From assembly GCA_001310555.1 (NCBI GenBank), contig BAXO01000042.1:1-46677 (forward strand): DNA of 46,677 bases, in the 5' to 3' direction. The position numbers were made by a program, and so were the translations under genes. The DNA comes from Bacillus sp. JCM 19058 (GTDB lineage Bacteria > Bacillota > Bacilli > Bacillales_H > Bacillaceae_D). A model generated the notes under the pieces. That model worked only from the letters and a program-made list of their open reading frames with translations, did no database searches and was not told the DNA's origin. Of this stretch, positions 31,292 through 40,931 are shown piece by piece. Numbering within the stretch: position 1 is the stretch's first letter; each line of letters starts with the position of its first letter.

Positions 31292-32236
31292 ATGTCCGAT
31301 TTAAAGTATCCGAAAATAACATATCCCTTTTCCCCAACAATTAATTCGTTTGCTAATGATGTACAACAATGGTCAAAGGATTGGGGAGAACAGCTAAATT
31401 TATTTCAAATTGGCAGTTTTAAACATGAAGGTTTCGAAAAAAATTAAATCCGGATATTTAGTAGCACGTATCCACTCATGCCACGTTTGCAGACCTTATT
31501 TTAGCATCGGATTATGGCCTATTAACTTTTGTTTTAGACGATTATTGTGATGAGGTTAACGATATTTCTAAAATAAATGACTACTTGGGAAATATTATTA
31601 AAATATTGAAAGGAAATGATATTGAACGCTCAAATGAAGTTCCTAATTTATTTGGATGGAACGATTGGTGGGAAAGGGTAAAAAAAACGGCAACCTCTGA
31701 ATGGCAGCAACGATTTATTGATAACATGACCAATTATTTAGATTCCCAAATTTGGGAAATAAAAAATCGGAACAATAAACAGATTCCTAGTATTAATGAC
31801 TATTTAATTAAACGGCAATATACCGGGGGCACTTTAACTTTTTTTTGATTTAATAGAGGTAGTTGATAATGCTTATTTACCGTCTGCAGCTATAAATAGT
31901 ACTTTAATAGAGCTAAAAAGCGCAGCTAATAATATTGTCAATTGGGCCAATGATATCATGTCTTTAGAAAAAGAATTAGCGGTCGGAGAAGTACATAATC
32001 TTGTGATTTGTTTAAGTCACCATCATCAAATTCCGGTGCAGGAGGCTTTAAATCGTACTTTAGACATGCACAACCTTGAATTAGAAAAGTATCTTAAGTT
32101 AGAGAAAAAGCTATTTGAACAAGGAGATACATTTAAAAAGGAGTATGAAAAGTATACGTATGGGCTTCGGGCTGTGATTCGTGGCAATCTTGATTGGAGT
32201 ATAGAATCTGATCGATATCATTTTGTAAATAGTTAA
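31292..32236 (+). CDS. Class I terpene synthase, frameshifted
   Basis: A soluble terpene cyclase of about 314 residues. All four landmarks are present: Asp-rich DDYCDE (31537-31554), the diphosphate-sensor Arg in KRQYTGG, the NSE/DTE triad NDIMSLEKE (31949-31975) and the C-terminal RY pair in SDRYHF. These ligate three Mg ions and the diphosphate of farnesyl- or geranyl-type substrates. The ATG at 31292 has AGGAGG 7 nt upstream. The frame is broken by an A7 run near 31439 plus two or more indels before 31500, and by the T8 run at 31839-31846. The gene is visibly more AT-rich than its neighbours. The product cannot be predicted from sequence. Confidence 0.88.
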
Positions 32237-32366
32237 TTGCACGAGCGCATCCGCCCATTCCATTGTTGATGTTGAGTCAAGCCTAATTTCGATGATTCGG
32301 AATAGCATAAAGAGTTACTCGCATCTGAAAATAATAGTAAAGTGCATTCCTTTTCGTACAAGATGT

Positions 32367-32401
32367 CTATCAGTGGAGTTTTATTTTTCCTCCACTGATA
32401 G
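32367..32401 (+). terminator. 12-bp stem-loop with T-rich loop between convergent genes
   Basis: CTATCAGTGGAG and CTCCACTGATAG form a perfect stem around TTTTATTTTTC. It sits between the terpene synthase stop and the converging dioxygenase stop, so it probably serves both strands, although neither side has a strong U-tract after the stem. Confidence 0.5.
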
Positions 32402-32436
32402 TTAAGTTCAATCGGTTCCCCTCATCTGCACCGGTT

Positions 32437-33268
32437 CTACTGCCCCGGATAAACGAGCGGAAACGAGTCTCCTACCAACGGTTCACCCTCCTCCACTTGT
32501 ATAAACGGTTCCATCGGATGACTGCCTGTCGGCTCGAAACGAGTATGTCCAGGCATATAGTGGACAGCGATCGCGCGGCGTTTTCTTTGCGAGGGATTAT
32601 TGGGACTGCCGTGCCAGGTTAAGCAGTGGTGATAGCCGACCTGTCCTTTTTTTTAATTTCGAAGGGAACCGCTTCGACTTTAGCATAGCTCGGAAGCTCC
32701 TCCGGTTTCTCATGGACAGGCTTAAACTGCTGATCTGAAGTTAAATAACGGTCATGATTCCCCCACTTGTGACTGCCCGGCACCATCCACATGCAACCGT
32801 TTTCAATTGTCGCATCATCGAGTGCGACCCAGGCGCTGACTAGATCGGCAGGCTGAATAATCGGCCAAGCCGGATGATCCTGGTGCCAGGCAGTCGGTCC
32901 TCCTGTTACTGGTGGTTTATACTGAATTTGATCATGCCAAATTCGGAGGCTGTCTGTGCGACAAAGCTGTGCTACTTCTTGACAGATTTTTTTCGTTAGC
33001 CGCATGATGGAGAAAAGCTTCGCTAGCCATCCAAATATTGACGATTTGGATTACTTTTTCGTTTTGCTCCATCTTCATCCCGGTCATACCGAAGTCATCA
33101 TTACCAGCGAGCATATTGCGATTTAACACAGGCTTTTTTTGCCGATTTGCCAGACATCACAAGGTCAAGCTCTGTTCGAAGCTCTTCCACCTCAGCATTG
33201 TTTAACACAACATCGCCTTTTAAATAGCCGTCCGCTGCAAACTGCTTCAGTTGTACATCTGTTAGCAT
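32437..33268 (-). CDS. PhyH-type Fe(II)/2-oxoglutarate dioxygenase, frameshifted
   Basis: Phytanoyl-CoA dioxygenase family protein, about 276 residues, cytosolic. The Fe-binding His-x-Asp lies in TAWHQDHPAWP; the family segment ENGCMWMVPGSHKWG follows; the distal His is in the YHHCLTWHGSPNN region, with a downstream Arg (RKRRAIAVHY) for 2-oxoglutarate. Members hydroxylate diverse small molecules; the substrate is unknown. Breaks are T runs at 32647-32654 (8), 32987-32993 (7) and 33134-33140 (7). It is divergent from an AraC gene and convergent with the terpene synthase gene, so a role in terpene tailoring is possible but only weakly supported. Start ATG 33268 follows AAAGG. Confidence 0.82.
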
Positions 33269-33337
33269 AGGAATCAACCTTTCTGTTCGTTTATTGTTCG
33301 TGCAGTTAAAGAATATCAAGAGAACATAAGGCTGTCG

Positions 33338-33368
33338 TTACACTTTTAACAACTAAGATTGCACTTTT
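33338..33368. promoter_or_regulatory. Direct repeat, likely AraC-protein binding site
   Basis: TTACACTTTT (33338-33347) and TTGCACTTTT (33359-33368) are direct repeats with a 21-nt period, two helical turns. They lie midway between the divergent dioxygenase and AraC genes, the usual arrangement for AraC-type operators. Confidence 0.5.
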
Positions 33369-33403
33369 CACAGGACCTATTGGCGATGAGGAGGATAAAT
33401 TCC

Positions 33404-34300
33404 ATGGATAAACCGCAGCTCCACTTAGGCTCAATCGCAAACCTAAGACCTACCGTCAATTTTGCCAATCACCTCATAGCGACTCCAAGTCAAGAATGGG
33501 GTCCTAGAACTATTCCTGACAGTCAGCTGCTTTATATCATTTCTGGAAAGGCTCTTTTTCAGCTTGGGAATCAGTCATTTGAAGCTCAAACCGGGGAATG
33601 TGTATTTTATGGTATTCGAAGTCCTCATTTCATTCGCTCATCACAATCTGAACCGGTTCACTTTTTTAGCATTCATTTTTCTTGGGATCACTCATCACTT
33701 GAGCCTATTCATCCTTATCCTGAAATCAGAAATTATCCAATGGAAGCATTGAGACATCTACCATTTACGTATTGGCTGAATGTCGATGATTTCGGAGACG
33801 TTGCGATACCTCACCTTTTTTTTCTTTTCCACAAATAAAGGATTTGTTTGAAAAAAAATTGTAAAAGAGTACCAACAGCAAAAATATGGGTACACGTTAA
33901 ATCTCCGTGGACTGTTAACTCAATTACTCGTGGCCATTGTTCGCGAGCAAACAAAAGCGAACGTTTCTATTAGCTTGAAAAATAAAATCGCACCCGCTCT
34001 TGAGGCGATCCACGCCCAACCACAGTACGAATGGACCATAGCCGAATTGGCTGGATTATGCGGCTATCATCCGACGTACTTTGCTTCCCTTTTTAAGGAA
34101 GTTTTAGGCGTTAGCCAAAGCATTATCTGATGACAGAAAAAAATAAAAAAAAGCGCAGGCTTTGCTGCTGGAAACGGACACAATTGAAGAAGCAGCTAAT
34201 GAGTTAGGATATACGAGTATCCATTATTTTTGTCGCAGCTTCAAGCATAAAACTGGTCTCACACCGACAGAATTCAAAAAAACGAAGTATCGAATTATAA
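33404..34300 (+). CDS. AraC-family transcriptional regulator 2, frameshifted
   Basis: About 297 residues: cupin-like N-terminus (LLYIISGKALFQLGNQSFEA, GECVFYGIRSPHFIR) and a C-terminal pair of helix-turn-helix units (WTIAELAGLCGYHPTYFASLFKEVLGVS and IEEAANELGYTSIHYFCRSFKHKTGLTPTEF). Start ATG 33404 has GAGGAGG upstream. Breaks: T8 near 33816-33823, A8 near 33851-33858, a lost base near 34123, A7 and A8 at 34137-34151, and A7 at 34276-34282. With the last run at six, the gene stops at 34300, directly before its terminator. Probably controls the divergent dioxygenase gene. Confidence 0.85.
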
Positions 34301-34330
34301 AAAGGTTGCCCTCACTTGGGGCAACCTTTT
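34300..34330 (+). terminator. Intrinsic terminator of AraC regulator 2
   Basis: AAAAGGTTGCCC and GGGCAACCTTTT form a perfect 12-bp stem with a 7-nt loop, ending in TTTT. It begins at the corrected stop codon, which supports that stop. Confidence 0.8.
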
Positions 34331-34433
34331 ACCTCACAACATTTTGATGCTTCGTTTCAGCCCTGCTCGCTCTCTCCCTTTGTTGTTTCTCCGCAAGGGA
34401 GCTTCTATGACTTATTTTCGGCTTCAGGTCTGC

Positions 34434-35558
34434 TCAATTCACTGAAATTTCTTTAACACTATCGCGAATCACTAGTTCGGTAGGGATTTGAATATGTTGT
34501 GGCTCTACCACCCTATGTTCTATTCTATGTAACAACAAACGGATAGCCTCTTTACACAATTCTTTCGTAGGCTGCCGCATCGTCGTTAAAGGAACGGGCA
34601 TGAATTGGGTCAATGTAATATCTAAAAATCCTGTAATAGACAAATCATTTGGAATATGTAAACCGATACGCTGTGCTGCATGAAAAACGTACGTAGCTAA
34701 ATAATCATCCATACAAAGGATGGCCGTGAGCTGTGGATTATTACTTAAATATTGCTCGATGCTTGTTAATGCGTCCTTGACCAACCAGTAGCCTGGCTGT
34801 GGTTCCAATCTACGTTGAGCAAGTTCTGTTGATGTTGAAATGGAATCTTATGGTTGAGCAAGCATTGAACAAACCCTTGGAATCGCTCCTCACGACTCGT
34901 TGCCTTGTGAATTGTGTGCGAAATATACCCGATTTGCTCATGACCTTGCTCGATAAGATAGTTCGTCATTTGATACGAGCCATTGTAATGATCATGAGAT
35001 ACACAGTCAACTTGAACTTCCCGAAATATCCGATCCAATACGACCACTGGGAACTTATCCAGCTTCAATCTTAATAAACCGTCCCCGCACTCCTTCCGAT
35101 CGAGCGGAAACAGAATAATCCCTTCTACATGGGGTTCCTGTGATAATTCAAACAGGATATTGTCTTCTTTTTGCTCAATGCTATCGGAGATTTTCAACAA
35201 TACTTCGTAGCCACTACCTTCTGCTTCATGAACAACAGAAGTAACGATTTGGCCGACATACTCGTCGATGTGTGGAACGACTAATCCAAGCTTACGGACT
35301 TTTCGTTGTTTTATGCCACTTTTTGTATCACTATATTTTGCAACGAACGTTCCTCTACGAGGCAGGCGATATACAACTCCTTCATCGACTAACTGCTCTA
35401 GAGCGAGTTTACACGTCATCCGGCTCACCCCGTACATCTTCGCTAGCTCCGCTTCGGATGGGACTAAATCGTGTTCCGTTAACTCGTTTTTCTGAATAAG
35501 CTTCACAATTTTTTTCTTTAACTTCCATATAGAGCGTATTTTCTCGTTTGTTCTTCAT
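34434..35558 (-). CDS. GntR/LacI hybrid repressor (AraR-like), frameshifted
   Basis: About 374 residues: an N-terminal GntR winged helix (VPSEAELAKMYGVSRMTCKLALEQLVDEGVVYR) fused to a LacI/periplasmic-binding-type sugar domain (KLGLVVPHIDEYVGQIV, YLIEQGHEQIGYI, ITGFLDITLTQFMPVPLTTMRQP). This is the architecture of AraR. It probably represses the neighbouring glycan genes and itself; an element shared by both promoters supports this. I start at ATG 35558, which adds the usual MKNKRENTLYMEVKEKI; the T7 run at 35509-35515 breaks that frame, and a base is missing near 34808. Confidence 0.87.
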
Positions 35559-35594
35559 TGAATCGCACCTGTCCATCCCTCTAACTTCATTTAA

Positions 35595-35623
35595 AGCATA
35601 TCACTGGATTATGTCAGTTGCAA
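35595..35623 (-). promoter_or_regulatory. Promoter and operator of the GntR/LacI repressor gene
   Basis: On the minus strand, TTGCAA (35618-35623), 17 nt and TATGCT (35595-35600). The spacer contains TGACATAATCCAGTG (35602-35616), matching TGACATATGTCAGTG at 38708-38722 in 12 of 15 positions. Autoregulation is inferred. Confidence 0.5.
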
Positions 35624-35654
35624 ACACCGACTTAAAATATACGTTAAGGAAAAC

Positions 35655-35702
35655 GAAAAAACCTAGAGCAGATCATCAATTATGATAAGCTGCTCTAGGT
35701 TA
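35655..35702 (-). terminator. Intrinsic terminator of the GxGYxYP gene
   Basis: AACCTAGAGCAG and CTGCTCTAGGTT form a perfect 12-bp stem; the loop contains a further ATCAT/ATGAT pairing. On the minus strand a run of six T follows the stem directly, just after the gene's stop codon. Confidence 0.85.
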
Positions 35703-35705
35703 AAT

Positions 35706-38020
35706 TTAGTTTAACCCTCTCTCTAACAACGATTCTGTACTTTGATCCAAATGCTGCTTTGCCTGTTCAGTAATATTCTTTTCGAAGGCTTTGTGGTTCA
35801 AATGCTCCCGGAATTTTTGCAGCTGCTTATTCGCTTGTTTCATATTCCCTTTATCAAAATGATGGTCGACCTGACGTAGACGATTGGTTAAAACGGGAAT
35901 GAGAGGTCCAGTGATTTCAGCAGAATCAATATATTCTTCTAGCTGCTGCTGTAATAACGACAGAGACGGCTCGACGATGTCATGCGCTTCCCTTATTAAT
36001 GAAAAGTACTGATCAGCTAATACCACTTCAAATTCTGATCCGAGCAGGCTAGTGAGCTCAACTACATCAGCCGGTGTCAAGTTCCAGGCGAACAGACCAA
36101 GAGAGACGAAAAGCGGGGAGCTGCGTCCCAATCTGCTTTTGCCTGCTCTAGAACATCTTTACCTTCTTCAACCGAACCAATTCCTCGGATTGTCGATATT
36201 GGTAATGTACCGTTTTGAATATCTACACCAAACTGATCTTCCCAACTCAAGAAAAGTCCAGGGGCGTGATAATGTTTTTGATAAGCCTCTGCTTTCGCTG
36301 CACTAAGCGGGATATTTTCACCTGCGACCCGGTTCAGCACATAAGGGACGGTCATCCCTGTTTTTTTCAAGGTATGGGAACGTCTGCTTCAGATACTCTG
36401 AGAAATGGTCATCAGGCCATGGGTCAGGATAGAAGTATCCGACCCCAGACGGACCTGTCACTAACAAATCATTATCCGAAGCCGTTCTCTGATAATAACC
36501 TAGGATCGCTGGGGCACCGTCATATAACAACGGACTCGACGTCCAATTGATCGGAACCTCGCCACGACTAGGATCATCCCAAAGAATTCGCATCCGATGT
36601 TGATTATATTGAAAGTTATCTCCTTCCCCAAAGGTATAAGTAACATAGATTTTATTCTCCAGCTGCGGACTATCGTTTATTTTTTTGCTGTACTGGTTCG
36701 AGCGTTGTCCCTGAAAATACAGTAAGATTACTAAACCAATCGGCGGGAACGACATATAAACCGTGACTGGAAGCATATTCGACTCCACCAAATTCCCCAG
36801 CAATATCATCGTCAAACCAACCTAAATATGGGGTTCCAGGCTCGACAGAGGAAAACATTTGTTCAAGGAGGTCTCTTTCTTCAGTGACGTTCGAGTCGAG
36901 CCAGAAAACCATGGCTTGATTAGCTACAGCATAATCGCGTAAGTATCCGTAAGGCTTTTTTTTCCTCAGAAGAGCGTGGCTGAACGTGACTAGCGGATAC
37001 TTTATATTGATTCCACATATCGACGGAAACCGTCAATTCTTCAGTATCTTCTTGTGGTGTGAATCGATAAACAAAATAGTTATCATGGTCTGCGAACCGG
37101 TGTCCTCCTTGTCCAGTCGATACTTGTGAGCGATGTCGATCATATAAAAATTCCTCTTCTTCGGGTGTTCCAGGAATGAATTGTGCGATGATTTCGCCAT
37201 CAAATTCCACAGTCACCTCGTGTACGGCTGCCCCCCATCCATCCTCAGGAAACGCGTCATCGAAGCGAAGGTACACAGACTCCTCGCCCAAATAGTTGGA
37301 CAGGTCAAATACATGAGTTTCTCGGTTATTCGCCTCGGTTTCCTGCGTCGTGTCTTCCGCAATGATCTCAAAAAAGTCAGGGAGGTCGGTTGAAAGATCA
37401 ATTGGCGTTCCTGGATTTAGGCCAACCACCATGCGATCAGTAGTATGTTCCCACAAATTCTCGTATTGCCAATTATATGCGTCTAGTTTGTCGGTGAATT
37501 TCCCTTGTAAATCCTCAATTACTTCTAGCTGATACGGTGAGAGATTGTAATACTTCCGCCAATTCCGGACTCGCCACAATGGCACTCTCCAGTCCAGCCA
37601 TCGTGGTAGCTACGTTAATCGAGTCCTCAACTTCAGGATCGTAGACGATTATTCCATTGACTTCGCCCTTGTATTTCTGAAGAATATTCCAATAATCGTC
37701 ATGCACCTCATACGGGACATTTAGATCATTTAACCACGTGTACTTCCCTTCTTCATCATTCTCAAACAAGTAAATACGCGGTTGTTTCCTATTTACGATT
37801 CCTTGGAGCGTTGCCATCATTAGGCGGATATCACCAGGTGCTTCCAATACATCGGCAACATCTAAATGTTCCGGCTCGGCAAAGGAAGGGAGTTGCTGAT
37901 CTTCAGCCATTTTATGTCTGCTCGTTGCGAAGCGCCCCCTAAATCGTAGGCAGAAGCGTTACTAAAGGTCGGAATCATTAGTAAAAAGACTAAGCTGGAA
38001 AGCATATATTTCTTTTGCAT
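35706..38020 (-). CDS. Exported GxGYxYP-family protein (putative glycoside hydrolase), heavily frameshifted
   Basis: About 770 residues. A Sec signal peptide (KYMLSSLVFLLMIPTFSNASA) opens the protein. The N-terminal part (DIRLMMATLQGIVNRKQPRIYL) and the diagnostic GVGYFYP motif in TGPSGVGYFYPDPWPDD identify the GxGYxYP family (PF16216/PF14323), predicted to act on glycans; activity is unproven. A lectin-like insert (VYLRFDDAFPEDGWGAAVHEV) lies between. It ends with a helical region (LVKDAL-free, LRQVDHHFDKGNMKQANKQL). Breaks near 37918, 37570, 36956-36963, 36681-36687, 36361-36367 and 36112. Start ATG 38020 follows GGAGAGG. Own promoter at 38695-38723. Confidence 0.8.
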
Positions 38021-38079
38021 AAACGCATTCCTCTCCTTTGAAATAGAATTTAGTCATTCTCATGCTTTATTACCACTCA

Positions 38080-38590
38080 TTATTGATTCTCCATCGCCTC
38101 TTTAATAGCTGCTTCGCCTTCCTCCGCGGTTACACGCAGAAACTCGTTTCGATCCAACCCAGACTCTACATACTCTCTGGCGTCGAGGATCCCAATGGCT
38201 TATGCGCTCCGGTGGCGAAGCGGGAGGATGGGTAAATATTGAGCCTGCATTTTTATCATGAGTCGATTCATAACCCTGGAAAAACTCTGCGTGAATTTCT
38301 TTATCGCTGCTACTAGGGCCAATGCCATTACGTGATGCCCAAAGCTGGTAGTCATTTTCCGTAAAGTAAGTAATCTCCTCAAATGCCGCATCCTTATTCT
38401 CACTATGAGGATTGATGCCTAACGGCGTGGCGCTACTGCATCATTTAGTCCTTTCAAAGATATCCTTATTGTAAAATAGAACAAAGTAGATCACTTCATA
38501 CGGCAAGGCTAACAGTCTTCCTTCTCTTTCGCTCGGATCGATTCCAAAAAAATCGGACATGAGAATATTTAGTAATCGCTTTCATATTCC
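38080..38590 (-). pseudogene. Decayed extracellular solute-binding protein remnant
   Basis: Minus-strand fragments read DPSEREGRLLALPYEVIYF, then NKDIFE, then GINPHSENKDAAFEEITYF and WASRNGIGPSSSDKEIHAEF, then GILDAREYVESGLDRNEFL and a C-terminal EEGEAAIKEAMENQ stop at 38080. This is the order of a family 1 sugar-binding protein. The signal peptide and most of the N-terminal lobe are absent and a stretch seems missing after NKDIFE, so unlike other genes here it cannot be rebuilt by single-base fixes. It is probably a true deletion remnant. Its permeases are not adjacent. Confidence 0.7.
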
Positions 38591-38694
38591 ACCCTCCAAA
38601 ATGACGCCGATTGCTCTCTTTGCTTTCCTCTGTTTTTTTCCACGATCCTCCCATCGTATATTTTGCATGTCATTTACACATGATGTTGTTTGTA

Positions 38695-38729
38695 ACTTTA
38701 AGTCATCCACTGACATATGTCAATGACTT
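38695..38729 (-). promoter_or_regulatory. Promoter with palindromic operator for the GxGYxYP operon
   Basis: Minus strand: TTGACA (38718-38723), 17 nt, TAAAGT (38695-38700). The -35 lies inside a perfect palindrome TGACATATGTCA (38711-38722), itself framed by an outer inverted pair AAGTCAT/ATGACTT (38700-38706, 38723-38729). A repressor bound here would block RNA polymerase. Confidence 0.6.
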
Positions 38730-38742
38730 AGTCTGATACTTC

Positions 38743-38779
38743 AAAAAGCGAAGCTACCATACTGGCAGCTTCGCTTTTT
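38743..38779 (-). terminator. Intrinsic terminator after the large putative glycosidase gene
   Basis: AAAAAGCGAAGCT and AGCTTCGCTTTTT form a perfect 13-bp stem with an 11-nt loop and a T run on either side; the gene stop is 12 nt before it on the minus strand. Confidence 0.88.
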
Positions 38780-38790
38780 GTTCCCTTACT

Positions 38791-40929
38791 CTACCACTCA
38801 ATGACAATTTCCACTCCGCTCGGATCATTTTCATATTCGAGCAGTACAGTATGACTCTCTTCATCCCATGTAAATGGTAAATTGGCATCTGTCTCCGCGT
38901 TTTTAACTATACGGTTTGGCCTTTCTTTTACTTTGAACCGGGCTATCCCTCTTACTTTCATTGGTCCTGTTGCTACGAATTCAGCTCTCTTCTTTTTCGT
39001 ATGAATCGCATCAATTCTAGAGGATGCGGCGATCAATTGAATATCGTTCTCCGCTTCTGCTTGCTCTAGGTTATACAGGAGAGCTTGACCCCCAGGCTGG
39101 ACTGTTACCCTTCGTTCAATTGGTAACGAATGAGTCAATAAATTTACAAACAAACCTTCTAATACGAGAGGCTCTTCATTCACCGATTCATCCATCACAG
39201 CAGCAATTGTATAGGGACCTCTATTCAGCCATAAATAGTTCTTTTCCTCCCAATCGCACGTGTCTATTTCCATCGCTTGTCGGACAAAATCCTTTAAAAT
39301 TGTTGCTTTATTTTTATCGACTAACGATTTAGGGTGTACAGGAAGAATTCCTACTTTCCCGGCACCAACGTTGTAAACGGCTTGCTCTGGGTCCGCGTCC
39401 AATCCAAGCGTTTCAAAAAGGTGCTCCGCTGCATGTTGATAATTGCCGTTTCCGGTATTCCACCACTCTCTCACTTGATGATATTCGTCACTATGATCGC
39501 CTACATAAATTAAGCAGCCGCCATTTCGTACCCATTGGCTTAAAGCTAAATGGATATCCGGGGCCTCAGGCTTCATCAGTTCATAGCTAATGATTAAAGT
39601 ATCATATTCATCTAAATACGACGGGAAGCGTCTAACATTATCCAGTTGCACCGGCCTTACTGGAATTCCTGATTTCAATAGGGGCAAAGCTAACCCATAA
39701 AATTCCGACCAATCCAACAATTCTTGTTCTTCTTTTTCCTTCAGTACTTCTTTGCTTGTGCCGTCGTATTTAAGCCCCCCTTGCTTTCGCTGAAACATCG
39801 CTGAATCTGACAAGAATAAGCCAATCGGCTTTACTTCTCCAATCCATTCGTACTCCTGCTTAAAGTCACGTAGCGAATTCATAATCACGAGGAGGTTTGC
39901 CGCATAGTCAGGCGGAATTTCTTCTTTTCCTTTCCCATCAGCTGTTGGATAGCTCCGATTAAAAATTCGGTTCGGCCACGGAGAAACTTCGTACTTGTAT
40001 ACATCCGGATGAAACAAGGAAGCGACTAACGTTTTAAAATAATTGATTCGATAATCGTCCCAATGATAATTCGGATTATCCTCGATCGGGTCATGGAGAA
40101 ACCACATATTCCGCTTTGTGCCACGAGCTAACTCCTGCATAATCCCATATTCGAGATAAGCCGTTTCAAAGGTTCTTTCTTTTCTAAGGCCGTTGTAAAC
40201 ATTAGCTGTTCGTGACGTTCCTGTCCAGATTTGTGCAATATAGCCATCAATCGTTGGCAAATCGAGTAGTTGCGACTGTGGGCTAACAATTCGCCATTGT
40301 GTATAATTGATCAAGCTATGTGTCGGAACATAGAAGCGTATATTTCTCCCGTACTTGACTTGCGCATATTCTTTTAACGCAGCACATAATCGCTCTATAC
40401 TGCGCTTATACAAGTATGCCTTTAACTTCGAAGCCCGGTATTGACTGTCGACAGACTCATGTGGAGGCTGCCAGGATTCTTGATAGAAAATCTCCCACTC
40501 CCGTTTAAAGGCGGGGGAATACCCGCCATCCACCCAGAATTCTGGTTCTTCGAGATGGATCGCTTCTACTCCAGCATCAACCGCACGTTTAATACGCTCT
40601 GTTAAATAATTAGTAAAAGCAACAGTCGGGACCATATAAGGAACGGTTTCTCCATGTTGAATTCGTTCATTGGAACGGTTTACTTGTGACTCGTCCCAGT
40701 GCTTTCTTCCATCAAATTCCCCATTTAAATAATCCTGATACTCTCCCCAGGCAATTCCTGTCATTAAATGAACGACATAGCCTCGTTCTCGCCATTCATT
40801 AATCCGCTCAGGCATCGAATCATCAATTCCATACACCATGACAAAATCGGTTTGTAAATCAATGGAAGGATGGTAAGCTGCTCTTTCCTGAAAGCCCGTT
40901 CTTTCCTCGGCACGACTCGATTTTTCCAC
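38791..40929 (-). CDS. Large cytosolic TIM-barrel protein, putative glycoside hydrolase, intact
   Basis: About 712 residues and uninterrupted. The N-terminal half looks like a TIM barrel: YGIDDSMPERINEWRERGY, then AGVEAIHLEEPEFWVDGG with clustered acidic residues (LEEPEFW near 126-132), RFYVPTHSL, and NMWFLHDPIEDNP. The middle has a GATase-like fold of the kind seen in beta-galactosidase trimerisation domains (YDTLIISYELMKPE, WVRNGGCLIYVGD). The C-terminus is beta-rich. No signal peptide. I do not recognise a numbered GH family. I start at GTG 40929, 8 nt after GGAGG; TTG 40944 is a weaker option. It overlaps or abuts the upstream gene's stop. Confidence 0.75.
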   Translation of the reverse strand: MEKSSRAEERTGFQERAAYHPSIDLQTDFVMVYGIDDSMPERINEWRERGYVVHLMTGIAWGEYQDYLNGEFDGRKHWDESQVNRSNERIQHGETVPYMVPTVAFTNYLTERIKRAVDAGVEAIHLEEPEFWVDGGYSPAFKREWEIFYQESWQPPHESVDSQYRASKLKAYLYKRSIERLCAALKEYAQVKYGRNIRFYVPTHSLINYTQWRIVSPQSQLLDLPTIDGYIAQIWTGTSRTANVYNGLRKERTFETAYLEYGIMQELARGTKRNMWFLHDPIEDNPNYHWDDYRINYFKTLVASLFHPDVYKYEVSPWPNRIFNRSYPTADGKGKEEIPPDYAANLLVIMNSLRDFKQEYEWIGEVKPIGLFLSDSAMFQRKQGGLKYDGTSKEVLKEKEEQELLDWSEFYGLALPLLKSGIPVRPVQLDNVRRFPSYLDEYDTLIISYELMKPEAPDIHLALSQWVRNGGCLIYVGDHSDEYHQVREWWNTGNGNYQHAAEHLFETLGLDADPEQAVYNVGAGKVGILPVHPKSLVDKNKATILKDFVRQAMEIDTCDWEEKNYLWLNRGPYTIAAVMDESVNEEPLVLEGLFVNLLTHSLPIERRVTVQPGGQALLYNLEQAEAENDIQLIAASSRIDAIHTKKKRAEFVATGPMKVRGIARFKVKERPNRIVKNAETDANLPFTWDEESHTVLLEYENDPSGVEIVIEW

Positions 40930-40931
40930 CT

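Noticed and set aside
32437..33268. Assigning the dioxygenase to the terpene pathway
   Set aside because: It is convergent to the terpene genes, has its own divergent regulator, and its substrate is unknown.
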